From NCBI GenBank assembly GCA_001579985.1, contig LRSR01010056.1, positions 1 through 37,008 on the forward strand: 37,008 nucleotides of DNA, in the 5' to 3' direction. The DNA comes from Hypsibius dujardini (taxonomy: Eukaryota; Tardigrada; Eutardigrada; Parachela; Hypsibiidae). This document shows positions 1 to 9,544 of the stretch, one piece after another. The position numbers and the translations under genes were made by a program. The notes under the pieces are model-generated. The model worked only from the letters and a program-made list of their open reading frames with translations. It had not been told where the DNA came from and ran no database searches. Within the stretch, counting starts at the first letter, position 1; the number at the start of each line of letters is the position of its first letter.

Positions 1-155
1 GACAGACTCGCAGGGAGACTCGGAGGCAGGCGCACACACCTACAGACCAAAACTTCAACCGTCTCTGAGCATGTGCTTTGTTTCTTATCTGTGTGTATGT
101 GTTGTCTATTTGTCTGTCTGTCACGCAGGTTCCACATAACTACTATATTTTGCAG

Positions 156-1025
156 CAAGGAAGCAAAATCACCATTTGCGACACGACCGAGACCGGCGCT
201 TTGTATTCGACCTCAGCCAAGTCCCGACGGAGCATCTGGTCATCGGCGCACAGCTACGCCTCTTCAAAGCTTACAGCTGGAAACAGCCGTGGTTCCAGAA
301 CTTCACCGTGACCGTCCATCTGATCAAGCGCGGAAAAGATGCAGAGTTAGTTATATGAGACTTAGTCATGAAATATTGAAATCGAGGTATAAAATGGAGC
401 GTTTTAATGGCATTCATGCATCTGCTGCAGAGATCGAGAGCTGGAACTGCTGGATCAGCAGATGACATATACCATTCACAAGGGCTGGATGACGTTCAAC
501 GTCACTCACGCGGTGGAAGCCTGGATTGGATCTCCTACCACTAATTACGGCCTTTTCATCGACATCATTTCGGGAACCGGTTGGTTTAATACTATTTTAC
601 CGTTTCGAAGTTTTATTTCTTTTCGAAATTGATAGAATGGTTTGTCTCTGCAGGTGAGTCCCTCGAGCCGGCTGACATCTCAATGGCCGGACTGGATGGT
701 CCGGAGGAGAAAGAAGGCTTCATGGTGGCGTTCTTCAAGCGCAGGTCTGAAGAAAATATCATGCGCACCAAGAGGTCACCAGATCCTGCGCCCAGTGCCA
801 GTGGTGGCAGGAAGAAGAAAAAACCGGAACAGTCTAGCAGGAGTGACTTCGAACATAGGCTGACTGGGAATCAATGGAGCAGCATTTTTGGCGGTAAGAG
901 GATCATTGCAACGATTTTCCATCGAAAAACTTTCACCTTATTAGTTGGGTTTTATTTGTATTTCGTTTCCTCCGCTGTCTGTTTGTCTGGCTGTCTGTCT
1001 ATCTGTTTATCTGTCTGTCTGTCTA

Positions 1026-1122
<97 letters not shown>

Positions 1123-1807
1123 GTCAGCCAGTCTGCATGTCTGTCTGTCTGTTAAGCATTGTCTGTTGTCTATTTACTTCTCTTTCTGTTTACGTGTTCG
1201 TCCGTGTGTATGTCTGACTGTAGTCGTATTCCTACTTTACTGTAGAGAGAGTCTATGACTCGCCTCACCCTGATGCATGTTTGTGTTTTCAGGCTTTGAT
1301 TCGGGGCATACTACCAGGACCTGCCAGAAGCGAACTCTTTACGTCAGTTTCAGATTACTGGGATGGCAGGTATGTTATGCTATCAATTCCAAATGGCTAT
1401 ACTCGGGATTTAAAATCATGCGAGCCAGGGACAACACGATCAACTTTACAGGACTGGATTATCGCTCCGGATGGTTACTCGGCCTACTTCTGCCACGGCG
1501 AATGCAGTTTCCCCCTCAACGCACATATGAACGCAACTAATCACGCCATCGTTCAGGTAGGAAGAGGATACAAAAATATTATAAACTAGCCAAATAAGCT
1601 AAATACCAGAAGAATTCCATGTTACGCATCTTTCTTATATTTCACTTGAAGACCCTCGTCCACCTCTTCAATCCGACGAACGTCCCGAAAGCCCTCTGCG
1701 CGCCCACCAAGCTCAGCGCCATTTCCGTGCTGTACTTTGACGATAACTCCAACGTGGTTTTGAAGAAATACCGCAACATGGTCGCCCGTGGCTGTGGTTG
1801 CCATTAG
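156..1807 (+). CDS. BMP5-8/60A-type TGF-beta ligand (5' end missing)
   Basis: Secreted growth factor of the BMP5/6/7/8 (Drosophila 60A/gbb) type, made as a proprotein that is cleaved and dimerises to signal through BMP receptors. Exons read: 156-345, 431-579, 654-893, 1293-1369, 1452-1556, 1652-1807, phases consistent, stop TAG 1805-1807; about 304 residues are visible. The first three exons carry the TGF-beta propeptide ([20 protein letters not shown], then [11 protein letters not shown]). A furin-type site RTKR is encoded at 764-775. The mature domain has [45 protein letters not shown] with its conserved glycosylation site, and ends [14 protein letters not shown], which favours BMP5-8 over BMP2/4. 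The usual Cys-Cys pair is Leu-Cys (PKALCAPTK), so the cysteine for the interchain disulfide is absent. Donors at 346 and 580 (gttagt, gttggt) are weak. The signal peptide and first exon(s) lie left of the window. Confidence 0.92.
978..1160. repeat. (TCTG/TCTA)n microsatellite in BMP intron
   Basis: Tetranucleotide tract of CTGT and CTAT units inside the intron 894-1292. It reads as CLSVCLSV-type protein in all three plus frames, which is a repeat artefact and not coding. Confidence 0.9.
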
Positions 1808-2542
1808 CACAGCGGAATTCTGATCATTCGATACTCTAAAAGGATTTGGCCGGCACGTTCTCTAAAATATGAATACGCACTGTTGCTAACTGTACGTTGA
1901 TGCGATATGCCACATTCCCTTATTCCTCTCCTGTACACTGTACTACTCGTAGTTGTAAGGTACAATAGAGAAGTTTCGCACTCCGTAATTTACTAGTACA
2001 CTACACTGCACCATACTATACTTAGTTTTCTATACGCGTGCCGCTTAATTTTAGAGTTTTCGCAAACGGTATATCTCATGGTATAGCGGTACAGTATGGA
2101 CAACTCTCTTTCTGACCGCAGTTCATTTGTCTATACTGTACGGCTATACCGTGAGATATACCGTTTGCGAAAACTCTCTTTTATATAGTTTGCGAAGAAT
2201 CCTTGCGGTATGTGTATACGTATAGTATGAAATTTGTACTGTACTGAAACTCTGTACAGTTTGCGACAACTCTCTAGTGTACATACCCAAAATTGAATAC
2301 TAGTATTAAAAATAAACTGACAACCGTTCCGCCAAGTGAGCGGGTCCAACTGTAATCCGTTCCGCTAGAGCTCAGCGGGAAGATTGCGCTGACTTTTCTA
2401 GTCTGTTTATCGTTTCCTTGTACTGGTATTCCTCGTTCTCGTGCTGCATAGAAAAAAATCATTGATAGGAAAACAGTTTATTCTTCTTCACTGAAACAAA
2501 TCGTACCTGTGACATTTGGTTAAGTTATTTATCGCAAGGAAA
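1808..2542. other. BMP 3' flank and spacer to EMG1
   Basis: No coding exon seen. The stretch holds the hairpin at 2053-2177. It also holds an AATAAA at 2311-2316, a possible poly(A) signal for the BMP gene about 500 nt after its stop. The EMG1 start follows at 2543. Confidence 0.55.
2053..2177. mobile_element. Hairpin inverted repeat (MITE-like) 3' of the BMP gene
   Basis: A 35-bp arm at 2053-2087 (starts agagttttcgcaaacggtat) matches the reverse complement of 2143-2177 with one mismatch visible. The pairing continues inward (2088-2103 against 2127-2142), leaving a loop of about 23 nt. Related half-arms (gtttgcga...ctctc) recur to about 2275. No coding capacity. It is probably a non-autonomous element or a foldback remnant within the 3' flank. 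Confidence 0.7.
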
Positions 2543-4457
2543 ATGTCGCGACCGGCTGATGACGACTCTGACGATGAATCCCCGAATGCGCAGTCCATCC
2601 CGCGGAATAAACGCCTGAAGACGGGACACTTGCAGATGTGTACGGACCGGAAATTGATTATCGTTTTGGAGCGGTGCCAGTTGGAGACAGTGAAGGTGCG
2701 GAGAACGCGGTGGGGACCTCGACGAGACAATCGAGATGTCTTGTTGAGTGTGCTTCAGATGTTTGACTCAAGTTTCCTAATATCGGATTTTGCTCAAAGG
2801 TTGGAAAGGGATATTCGCTGCTCAGTCAGGAGAAGCACGAGCATGTGCTGAAGAAAACCAAGAAGAGCGAGGACGGATTTCCTCGGCCTGATATCACGCA
2901 TCAAGTGAGTGGTTGGCTTATCCAGTCGATCGGTTGATTGATTGATTGATTGCTGTTCTCTTCCGTTGATTGATCGATTTTATGAAGAAACTGTTGCTGT
3001 TTGAGAACCCCAGATGCAATGTACTGTACTGTCGCGATTCTAACGGCCGTTTTTTGGCCCTACCAGTAAATTACGATCCCCGGGTCCGGGCCGGGCTGGA
3101 ATTTAATCCGTGACGTCACAGAGTCTTGCACGGGGGAGGCGGGGCTAAGCTGGCCGTTAGAATCGCGACAGTACAGTAATTTGGGCATCCACCGGAACGA
3201 GCTGTTTCACTATTTTGAAGCTCGTGAAATAAAATAATTTTTTATCCATTTCAAGAACTTTTTTGTTCCTTTTGTTCTTTTTAAAAATATTGACAGATTG
3301 CAGGCCTGCTTGACTTTGATTTGCTGCCTCAATCGGTTAACACCGGAAGTGGATAGAGGTTGTATATGGGGTTAGTAGATCGATTGATTGATTAAGGGCA
3401 CGTAGAAATATTGTTTTGCCTAAAATGAGTCATCAATCAACTGATTCGTTTTTCTTCAAAATTCAAAATTTAAAATTAACTTCGAATATTTCGTTTAGTT
3501 TCTTTAGTAACGAAGCTGTTTGATTTGGTGAGAGTAAAAATGAATTAACTAAATTTTAGATATTTGTGGTTGATATACAATACACTGGGTCTTTTTTTGT
3601 TGACCGAAAACATGCTTCTCTCATCAGTGCCTCCTCATGCTGCAAGACAGCGTCCTCAACCGCGCGGGAATGCTGCAAGTTTTCCTTCACACCGAGCGGA
3701 ATGTCCTGATTGAGCTTAACCCCCAAACAAGAATACCGCGGACATTCGACCGCTTCGCAGGCCTTATGGGTAATAACTTTAATGAATCCCTTCACTTCAA
3801 AAATCTCATCGTTTATTGACATTTATCTAACATCTCTTGGGCTTTGTGATTTGGTCAGTGAAACTCCTGCAGAAGATGGTGATCCGTTCCGCGGACGGCA
3901 ATCAAAAACTCATTCGGGTGATCAAGAACCCAGTGAATGATCATCTTCCTGTGGGCTGCCGAAAAATCGGCACTTCTGTCACCGGAAAGAAAGTTGACAT
4001 TCCAACTCTCGTTCCGGCTAGTGGACCGCTAGTTTTCGTTATCGGAGCGCACGCCCACGGCCAGGTACAAAATCCTGCTTGCGGATAGGGATGGCGAAAA
4101 CTAAAATAGTTGTTTGTTTTAGGCAACTAAAAGTTTTAGTGACTAAATGATCAAGAATTTTTAGTTTTGTCTCTTTCTCATTACTAATTTATTTTTTAGT
4201 TAAATCCTTAGTCACTAAAACTTTTAGTTTTGTTTTGGTTTGTTAGTTTTCCGTAGTTTAAAGTTGCCTTCCCTGTTTGTGGACATTTTGTTTGATGGAT
4301 GAGCAGTTCGTTTGATCATTCGAAATCCTTCTTTCCACAGGTGGAGACGGATTATACGGATGAAGTTGTGTCATTCAGTGACTACCCACTTTCGGCGGCG
4401 TGGGCCGTAGCGAAACTTTGTGAGGCATTTGAGCATGGTTGGAAAGTGGAAAAATAA
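2543..4457 (+). CDS. EMG1: EMG1/NEP1, 18S rRNA pseudouridine N1-methyltransferase
   Basis: SPOUT-class enzyme of the small-subunit processome, which N1-methylates a pseudouridine in 18S rRNA and is needed for 40S biogenesis in the nucleolus. Five exons: 2543-2695, 2800-2904, 3628-3769, 3859-4064, 4341-4457, all phases consistent, giving 240 residues (the human protein has 244). The acidic N-terminus ([13 protein letters not shown]) and basic NKRLKTG are followed by family motifs: [91 protein letters not shown] and [20 protein letters not shown]. The ATG at 2543 was chosen because it gives the expected length; an in-frame TTG upstream is not a credible start. Introns 2 and 4 hold inverted-repeat elements. 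It looks intact and functional. Confidence 0.95.
3021..3178. mobile_element. MITE family B, copy 1 (EMG1 intron 2)
   Basis: 27-bp terminal inverted repeats, 3022-3048 and 3152-3178, are perfect reverse complements (tactgtactgtcgcgattc and onward). The interior has a GC-rich ggcggggct block near the right arm and a TGACGTCA palindrome at 3111-3118. A second, diverged copy sits at 23481-23629. There is no ORF, so it is a non-autonomous element. Confidence 0.8.
4094..4252. repeat. AT-rich inverted repeat in EMG1 intron 4
   Basis: A 22-bp arm at 4125-4146 (aactaaaagttttagtgact...) is the reverse complement of 4208-4229. Shorter flanking arms (gaaaacta near 4095, tagttttc near 4244) extend the symmetry. 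It may be a further small foldback element inside the intron 4065-4340. Confidence 0.6.
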
Positions 4458-4629
4458 GGGTGCGGAGCTGATTTTGTTCTGTGCTGTTGCTGTTGAGACT
4501 TTCTATTAGTGACCGCGACCGTTAGCGTTGTTGCTTACCGCATCCCTTATGTTGTTTGTTTGACCATTTGAAGCCGTTTGAGATGGCAACCGTTACGGCA
4601 ACGGACTAAATGTTACGGGATCTTTTAAT

Positions 4630-4845
4630 CAGCTCTACTCGTGTCAGCTCTACTCGTGTCAGCTCTACTCGTGTCAGCTCTACTCATATCAGCTCTCTCG
4701 TGTCAGCTCTCCTCGTGTCAGCTCTACTCGTGTCAGCTCTACTCGTGTCAGCTCTACTCATGTCAGCTACTCGTGTCAGCTCTACTCGTGTCAGCTCTAC
4801 TCGTGTCAGCTCTCCTCGTCAGCTCTCCTCCTGCCAGCTACTCTA
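4630..4845. repeat. 15-bp minisatellite 3' of EMG1
   Basis: About 14 tandem units of tcagctctactcgtg with point changes and a few shortened units. It lies about 170 bp after the EMG1 stop. The apparent Ser/Leu-rich ORFs across it exist only because 15 is divisible by 3. Confidence 0.9.
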
Positions 4846-5503
4846 CTCTTGCATGGGCCATAGCGACATTACTAGTAGCGACAACTTCCCTAGCAGTGCT
4901 GCTCTTTTGCGCCGCCTGATATGGGATGATGATGGAATGCATGAATTGACTAGAGTACGCTAAACGAATTGATATTTTATTTAAGAAATTTTATACAAGT
5001 TTACTTATTTAAAGGAAAAAACCCCTTTTTCTGTTTTAAATTGGATATTATTATATTTTTTCTTCAAATATGCAGTTGCGGTTTCTCGGAAAATTGACTA
5101 CAACGCTGCATTCCAAAACAACCTAAAATATTCAACCAAACAAGAACTGTTTCTGTTTTCATAATGCACAAGACCATTTACCATAGTAGGACTATGACCG
5201 AATTAGCCCACTGACTTTCTTACTACTGTAGTAAAAAAACGCGTGCGTTGCGGCAACGTCGGCCACTCTGCTGGCTCGCCATCAACTGGTCTAATTGGCA
5301 ATGAGTCATTCATTGATGTCTATTCATTCCATGGGGAGCTGACAAGAACAAAATCGTATTCCGTGAATTTCCACACTTTTACCGTGTACTTGTACAGTAT
5401 CTCATACAAACATCATGTTATGAATGGAGTTCCGTTGTTTTTAATTTTCAGAAAAATAAAAAACTGTCCTCGTTGAAAAAACATTCCTTTTTCATTTTCG
5501 AAC
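4846..5503. other. Spacer between EMG1 and the next gene
   Basis: AT-rich sequence with no supported exon. A short open stretch at 5243-5476 has no recognisable domain and no clear splice partners. Confidence 0.4.
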
Positions 5504-7873
5504 ATGGACGGTCTGCCTCACATATTTACCACGTGGCAGCAAAGACGAATAGTTACATCTCTGTGCACTGAGACACGTCGCAGGTTACAGGCCAAAAGCA
5601 CGGAAATCTTCAACCTTCGAACGAGCCTCCGCATGAAAAATCAGCGTATGAAGGAGCTGGAACTTTTAGCACGGAGAGACGCAGAATTGGTTACTCTATT
5701 GAAGGATTCTGCCTGTTTGTCGCCGGAAGGGCTGAGACGCCTACGAGACTATAACAAAAAAATCGCAAAAAAGTAAGATGATGCACGGCTTTTGAAATTC
5801 CGTGGAATTGCTCACACTGATTGATTGATTAGACGCAGCGAAGAACAACCCGCGGTGTTGATCGCTTGCTTCATTGATTTGCTATTCACTGGAAAGACTT
5901 GATTGATTGATTTGTTGAACTTACATTTCCATTCTTTGTTGCAGTCCGGATTATCACCCCTACAACAGCAAGGATGCCTTCGGAAATTGGGGCACCCCAA
6001 ACAAGTCAATATTTCCCCAAAGGTAGTAGTTATTGAACGATATTAGTTTAGATTTGCGGGAGTGAGGATTTTGGTCTTCGTATCGAACAATGAAATAACG
6101 TATTTTCTTTTTGCAGAGGGCCAATTTTTGAGTTTCCCGAAAATTCGGATGACGATCTGGTGGATAAATTTCCCAATGCTGAGACAGTAGTGCTTTCCGC
6201 AGACGTCCTGCCTGACAGTCAGGAGTCCATCGCTACTGAGCCTCGGTAAGATTTTGGGATTGAGGACAGCAAATTTAGATCAGTTGAACAGTTGATTGTT
6301 TGATTGAGGACAGCAAATTTAGATCTGTTGAACGGTTGATTGTTTGATTGAGAACAGCAAATTAGATCAGTTGAACGGTTGATTGTTTGATTGAGGACAG
6401 CAAATTAGATCATTTGAACAGTTGATTGTTTGATTGAGGACAGCAAATTTAGATCAGTTGAACGGTTGATTGTTTGATTGAGAACAGCAAATTTAGATCA
6501 GTTGAACGGTTGATTGTTTGATTGAGAACAGCAAATTAGATCAGTTGAACGGTTGATTGTTTGATTGAATATGTAATTGTTAATCTTTATTGGTTACCTG
6601 TTCTCTTGTTGCGTGGTTTTGACCCAAATCCGATCAATGTTCACTCACATTTAGAAGTAATATTAAATGGTCGAAAATTTTCGATGTCATACTAAATCTA
6701 TTATTTATTTTATTTAAAATCACAAAAATACAAATCAGTGCCAAGATAAACTTTAAATAATTAATGGAACATTTTATTTTGATTATTTCTTTGGCTTTTT
6801 CTTTTAAATGTCTTGAACATGAACTTGACATGGAGCACTGAAGTCACCTCGACTGGTGGTGCCCACTGTCTTTCTTGGCGTTGGATTTTTTACATTTTTC
6901 CCAATTCCACAGATCAACGAGCACACCATCCAACGAGGCCTTTCATTCACCGTCTCCGTCCACTTCGAAGGAAAATATGTCTGGCAGCGGAAGCGGCAAC
7001 GACGGGGTACCCGATACTGATCTCAGCAGAAGATTCAATCCCGTGCAGCAACGAAGAAGTAGGAAACGGAGACGCGAAAAGGAGTTCAGCGACGATGATT
7101 CTGAGAGTGAGTCAGAGTCCCTCGAACGACACAGGAGGAGGAAGAAGAAATGGTTTCCCCTCATTGATTTGACGCAAGATGACGACGACGACGAGCCGGA
7201 AATCCTCAACGGGGATGACTTTGACGCCGCCCTGTTACTGAAATCACTGAAGAAGCCCAAGTCGAATAGGAAGAAAGATAAGAAAACCAAAGGAAGTCGA
7301 CTCAAGAGAAGATCGACGCAAGACGAAGAAAACGATAAGAGGACGTCGAGGCGAAAGCAGAGCCGGCCATACCGTACACCGCCCGTTGATGTTGTACCTC
7401 CATTTGGGCAATCGCAGAATCCCCGCGGAAGCACGGTAGAGATGGAGCCCACGCCACTAGTAAAGAAGACGGGAGGACAGAGCCATGCCGAACAGCTGGT
7501 CTCGGACACTCAAGAACAACCCGACCGTAAAGATTTCTCATACGTCTTGAATACTTCTGGCGTCAGCAGCTCTGTGCCTTCGAGTTTCATGGAAGGTGTA
7601 ATCCCGGATTCGCAAAAGGAACCCATGGGTGGAGACTTCTCAGAGATATTGGATACTTTCCTCATCAACCATGCGCCGGATGCGGTACCGCAAAGTTGCT
7701 CGGAAGATGTGATTCCGGATACACAAGAAACACCCGATCGTGCAGACTTAGCCGAGATGTTGAATTCTTCCAAATACAATTCTGTCCCTCCAGCGAGCTC
7801 ATCAAGGGCTTCAGAAGACAGCACTTTTCTCGCGAAAGACGACTTGCTGTCTCCATTGAGTGAGGTATTCTGA
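5504..7873 (+). CDS. Unrecognised nuclear-type protein with coiled coil, SUMO-interacting motif and S/T-Q repeats
   Basis: Four exons in phase: 5504-5772, 5945-6022, 6117-6245, 6913-7873 (stop included), 478 residues. I do not recognise the family. Residues about 1-89 are charged and helical (TRRRLQAKSTEIFNLRTSLR, MKNQRMKELELLARRDAELV) and probably form a coiled coil. Later come basic blocks (RRSRKRRREKE, RRRKKKW) typical of nuclear localisation. At about 242-246 sits LIDLTQDDDDDEPEI, a good SUMO-interacting motif (hydrophobic core then acid). The C-terminal part has three spaced units around VSDTQ, IPDSQ and IPDTQ (about residues 357, 391 and 428), each followed by a D-x3-L(N/D) segment; a similar VLPDSQES occurs in exon 3. 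Clustered S/T-Q plus a SIM suggests a DNA-damage or chromatin scaffold, by inference only. A donor-like gtattc at 7864 could extend the protein instead of the TGA at 7871. Confidence 0.72.
6258..6566. repeat. About 43-bp minisatellite in intron 3 of the SIM-containing gene
   Basis: Seven near-identical units of a 42-44 bp sequence (ttgattgtttgattgagg, acagcaaatttagatcagtt, gaac) fill the 5' half of the intron 6246-6912. Units differ by one- or two-base changes (cagtt/cggtt, gaggaca/gagaaca), so the array is young. Confidence 0.9.
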
Positions 7874-8478
7874 ATTTGATTTTCCAATCGCTCGGATGGT
7901 CTCGCCTGTCAGTCTGGTCGGTTTGTATGTCTATATGAAATCAGTTTAACCGCTAAAATTCCTGTCCATCAAACCGGACATCCGTCAGAACACTCGCCAT
8001 ATTGTCCCTTTGTACTTCCGCGTGGTTCGGCCGGGTCCGACTCCTCCGTTTCCAACTTTACATCTTCCACTGACTTATCGATCCTTTTATCTTCAGATAC
8101 CCCTGGCTCAGTAATTCTGTCATGTTGACATTTCCAATCAGCGCTGACGTCTCGGTCTACGGAAGTTGCCTCACACTCTTCCGGACAAATTTTCTCGCTG
8201 TTTCGATCAGGATGTTCTTCATTGCCAGTATCTTCCAGTCATCTCGTACCCGCACTACGCCCGATCACATACACACGTGGCAAAAACCTTGCGCTGACCG
8301 AATTATGCACTTTAACTCGGGGTTGTGTAAAACAGCCATGCGACGAGCGAGTGTAATGGCTTAACTCGGTTAGCGCAAGGTTTTTGCCGCGTGTGTGGCC
8401 GTGCATAGTGTTAATCTGGTTTTTAACTTAATCAACCTGTTTCTGAATGAACCCGACCGAACGATCTTTCATTTTCAG
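7874..8478. other. Ambiguous spacer with long open stretches on both strands
   Basis: On the minus strand a frame runs open from about 8245 to a stop near 7973 (about 90 codons, acidic, with segments such as VEDVKLETEESDPAEPRG) but has no ATG. On the plus strand a Ser/Thr-rich frame runs open from about 7954 to 8120. Neither has convincing start, splice or homology support. Family C hairpin copy 1 occupies 8271-8396. Confidence 0.35.
8271..8396. mobile_element. Hairpin MITE family C, copy 1
   Basis: Terminal arms acacgtggcaaaaaccttgc (left) and gcaaggtttttgccgcgtgt (right), with subterminal ttaactcgg-type motifs in both orientations, total about 125 bp. The same structure recurs at 10141-10265, 16275-16405 and 21329-21447. 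Confidence 0.85.
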
Positions 8479-8717
8479 TACTTGTGCCGTGTGTGGATGG
8501 TCCGACGCCGTTGGAGGAGCACTCCACTACATGTGGTCGTGACGACGGCCCAGATCTATGTGTAGTTCCCGTGATTATGTTCGTGTTTGTAGTTTGCCTT
8601 TTTATTTGCATTTCTGCTCTTTGTTTCGTCGCTCTAGTTTCACCGACTGCTTGTACTTTAGTACGCAGTGAAAATAAAAAGGTACAATATCCTCGTACAG
8701 GAAACCAGGAGCAATAA
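8479..8717 (+). CDS. Possible terminal exon with one membrane segment
   Basis: After an acceptor (ttttcag, ending 8478) a frame opens through VPCVDGPTPLEEHSTTCG, then a strongly hydrophobic stretch (VVPVIMFVFVVCLFICISAL, continuing CFVALV), then a short polar tail to TAA at 8715-8717. This would suit the end of a single-pass membrane protein with a short cytosolic tail. The phase requires one base from an upstream exon. The obvious donor at 7864 gives the wrong phase, so no upstream exon could be assigned. Not recognised; could be spurious. Confidence 0.28.
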
Positions 8718-8739
8718 CTAATCGTTAACATTTCCAACG

Positions 8740-9101
8740 GTACGAGGTAAAGGCTGTTAACCAGGCCGTTTTAGAAATCGTAACTAACCAGGCCGGCAGC
8801 CCAGCAGGTGGCGTATAAGTCGTTTATAAGGGAACGACGGGGCATAAGGAACCAAAGTGGCGCCTCTACCGGACTGCTTGCACACTTCTCCATTGAGTCT
8901 TCCCTTCCTTTGTTTGGACCCAAATTCGAACCGTGAAGCTTAGGAACGAACTTAAATGGGTCAGAGAATGTTTTCTGAATGTTTTCAAGCCATCTGCTAC
9001 GACATGACAGCACTGCAGCGCCGGGAAATTAACGTTGAAAAAAACCGGTCTGGTAAGTTACGATTTCTAAAACGGCATGGTTAATAGCCTTTACTTCGTA
9101 C
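8740..9101. mobile_element. MITE family D with 55-bp terminal inverted repeats
   Basis: The left arm 8740-8794 (gtacgaggtaaaggctgtta...) and right arm 9047-9101 (...tagcctttacttcgtac) are reverse complements with about 90% identity by eye. The total is 362 bp with no coding potential. It sits in the spacer 5' of the chromo-barrel gene. Confidence 0.8.
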
Positions 9102-9544
9102 TAGTAATAGTAATAGATTAGATTGTACGCATATGCTGCTTCTTCAACTCAAACAAAAGTTCAAAGAAGACTTCTGCGGCAGTGTTCTGGATTGGATAGA
9201 AACACATGCAACGCAAGAAAAGCGGACCGGACGAGAATGACTCATCTTAAATAGAAATCACTAACTTAAGTCAGTCAGCTCGTGGCCCAAATCGATTGAT
9301 TTCAACTTGATTTGATTTAATCTTTCCCGCTCTGGAGCAGCGGAGACGGATCAGCTGCAGCTTGAACAATTTCTTTCCGTTCAGTTGCGCGGAGTCATTA
9401 TTTTTCGAAGCTGGAGAAAAAGTGAAGAGACATCCTAGAAATCCAAGGTTTGGAACATTTTCCTTTTACCTATCACGCATGCAAGCTTTCTGGGGCTCCA
9501 CTGCCAATCTTTATTGTTACTTTCAGGCTGACAGAGCTTTCAAA

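Noticed and set aside
1-155. Coding sequence at the extreme left edge
   Set aside because: The frame that continues the BMP propeptide meets a stop at 137-139 and a good acceptor ends at 155, so this stretch is intron.
4610-4963. Ser/Leu repeat ORFs of 92-117 codons after EMG1
   Set aside because: Two frames open at once across a 15-bp minisatellite; no conserved sequence outside the repeat.
6943-7509. 188-codon minus-strand ORF inside the SIM-containing gene
   Set aside because: Antisense of a Ser/Asp/Arg-rich exon; the Ser/Leu/Phe composition is that of a shadow frame.
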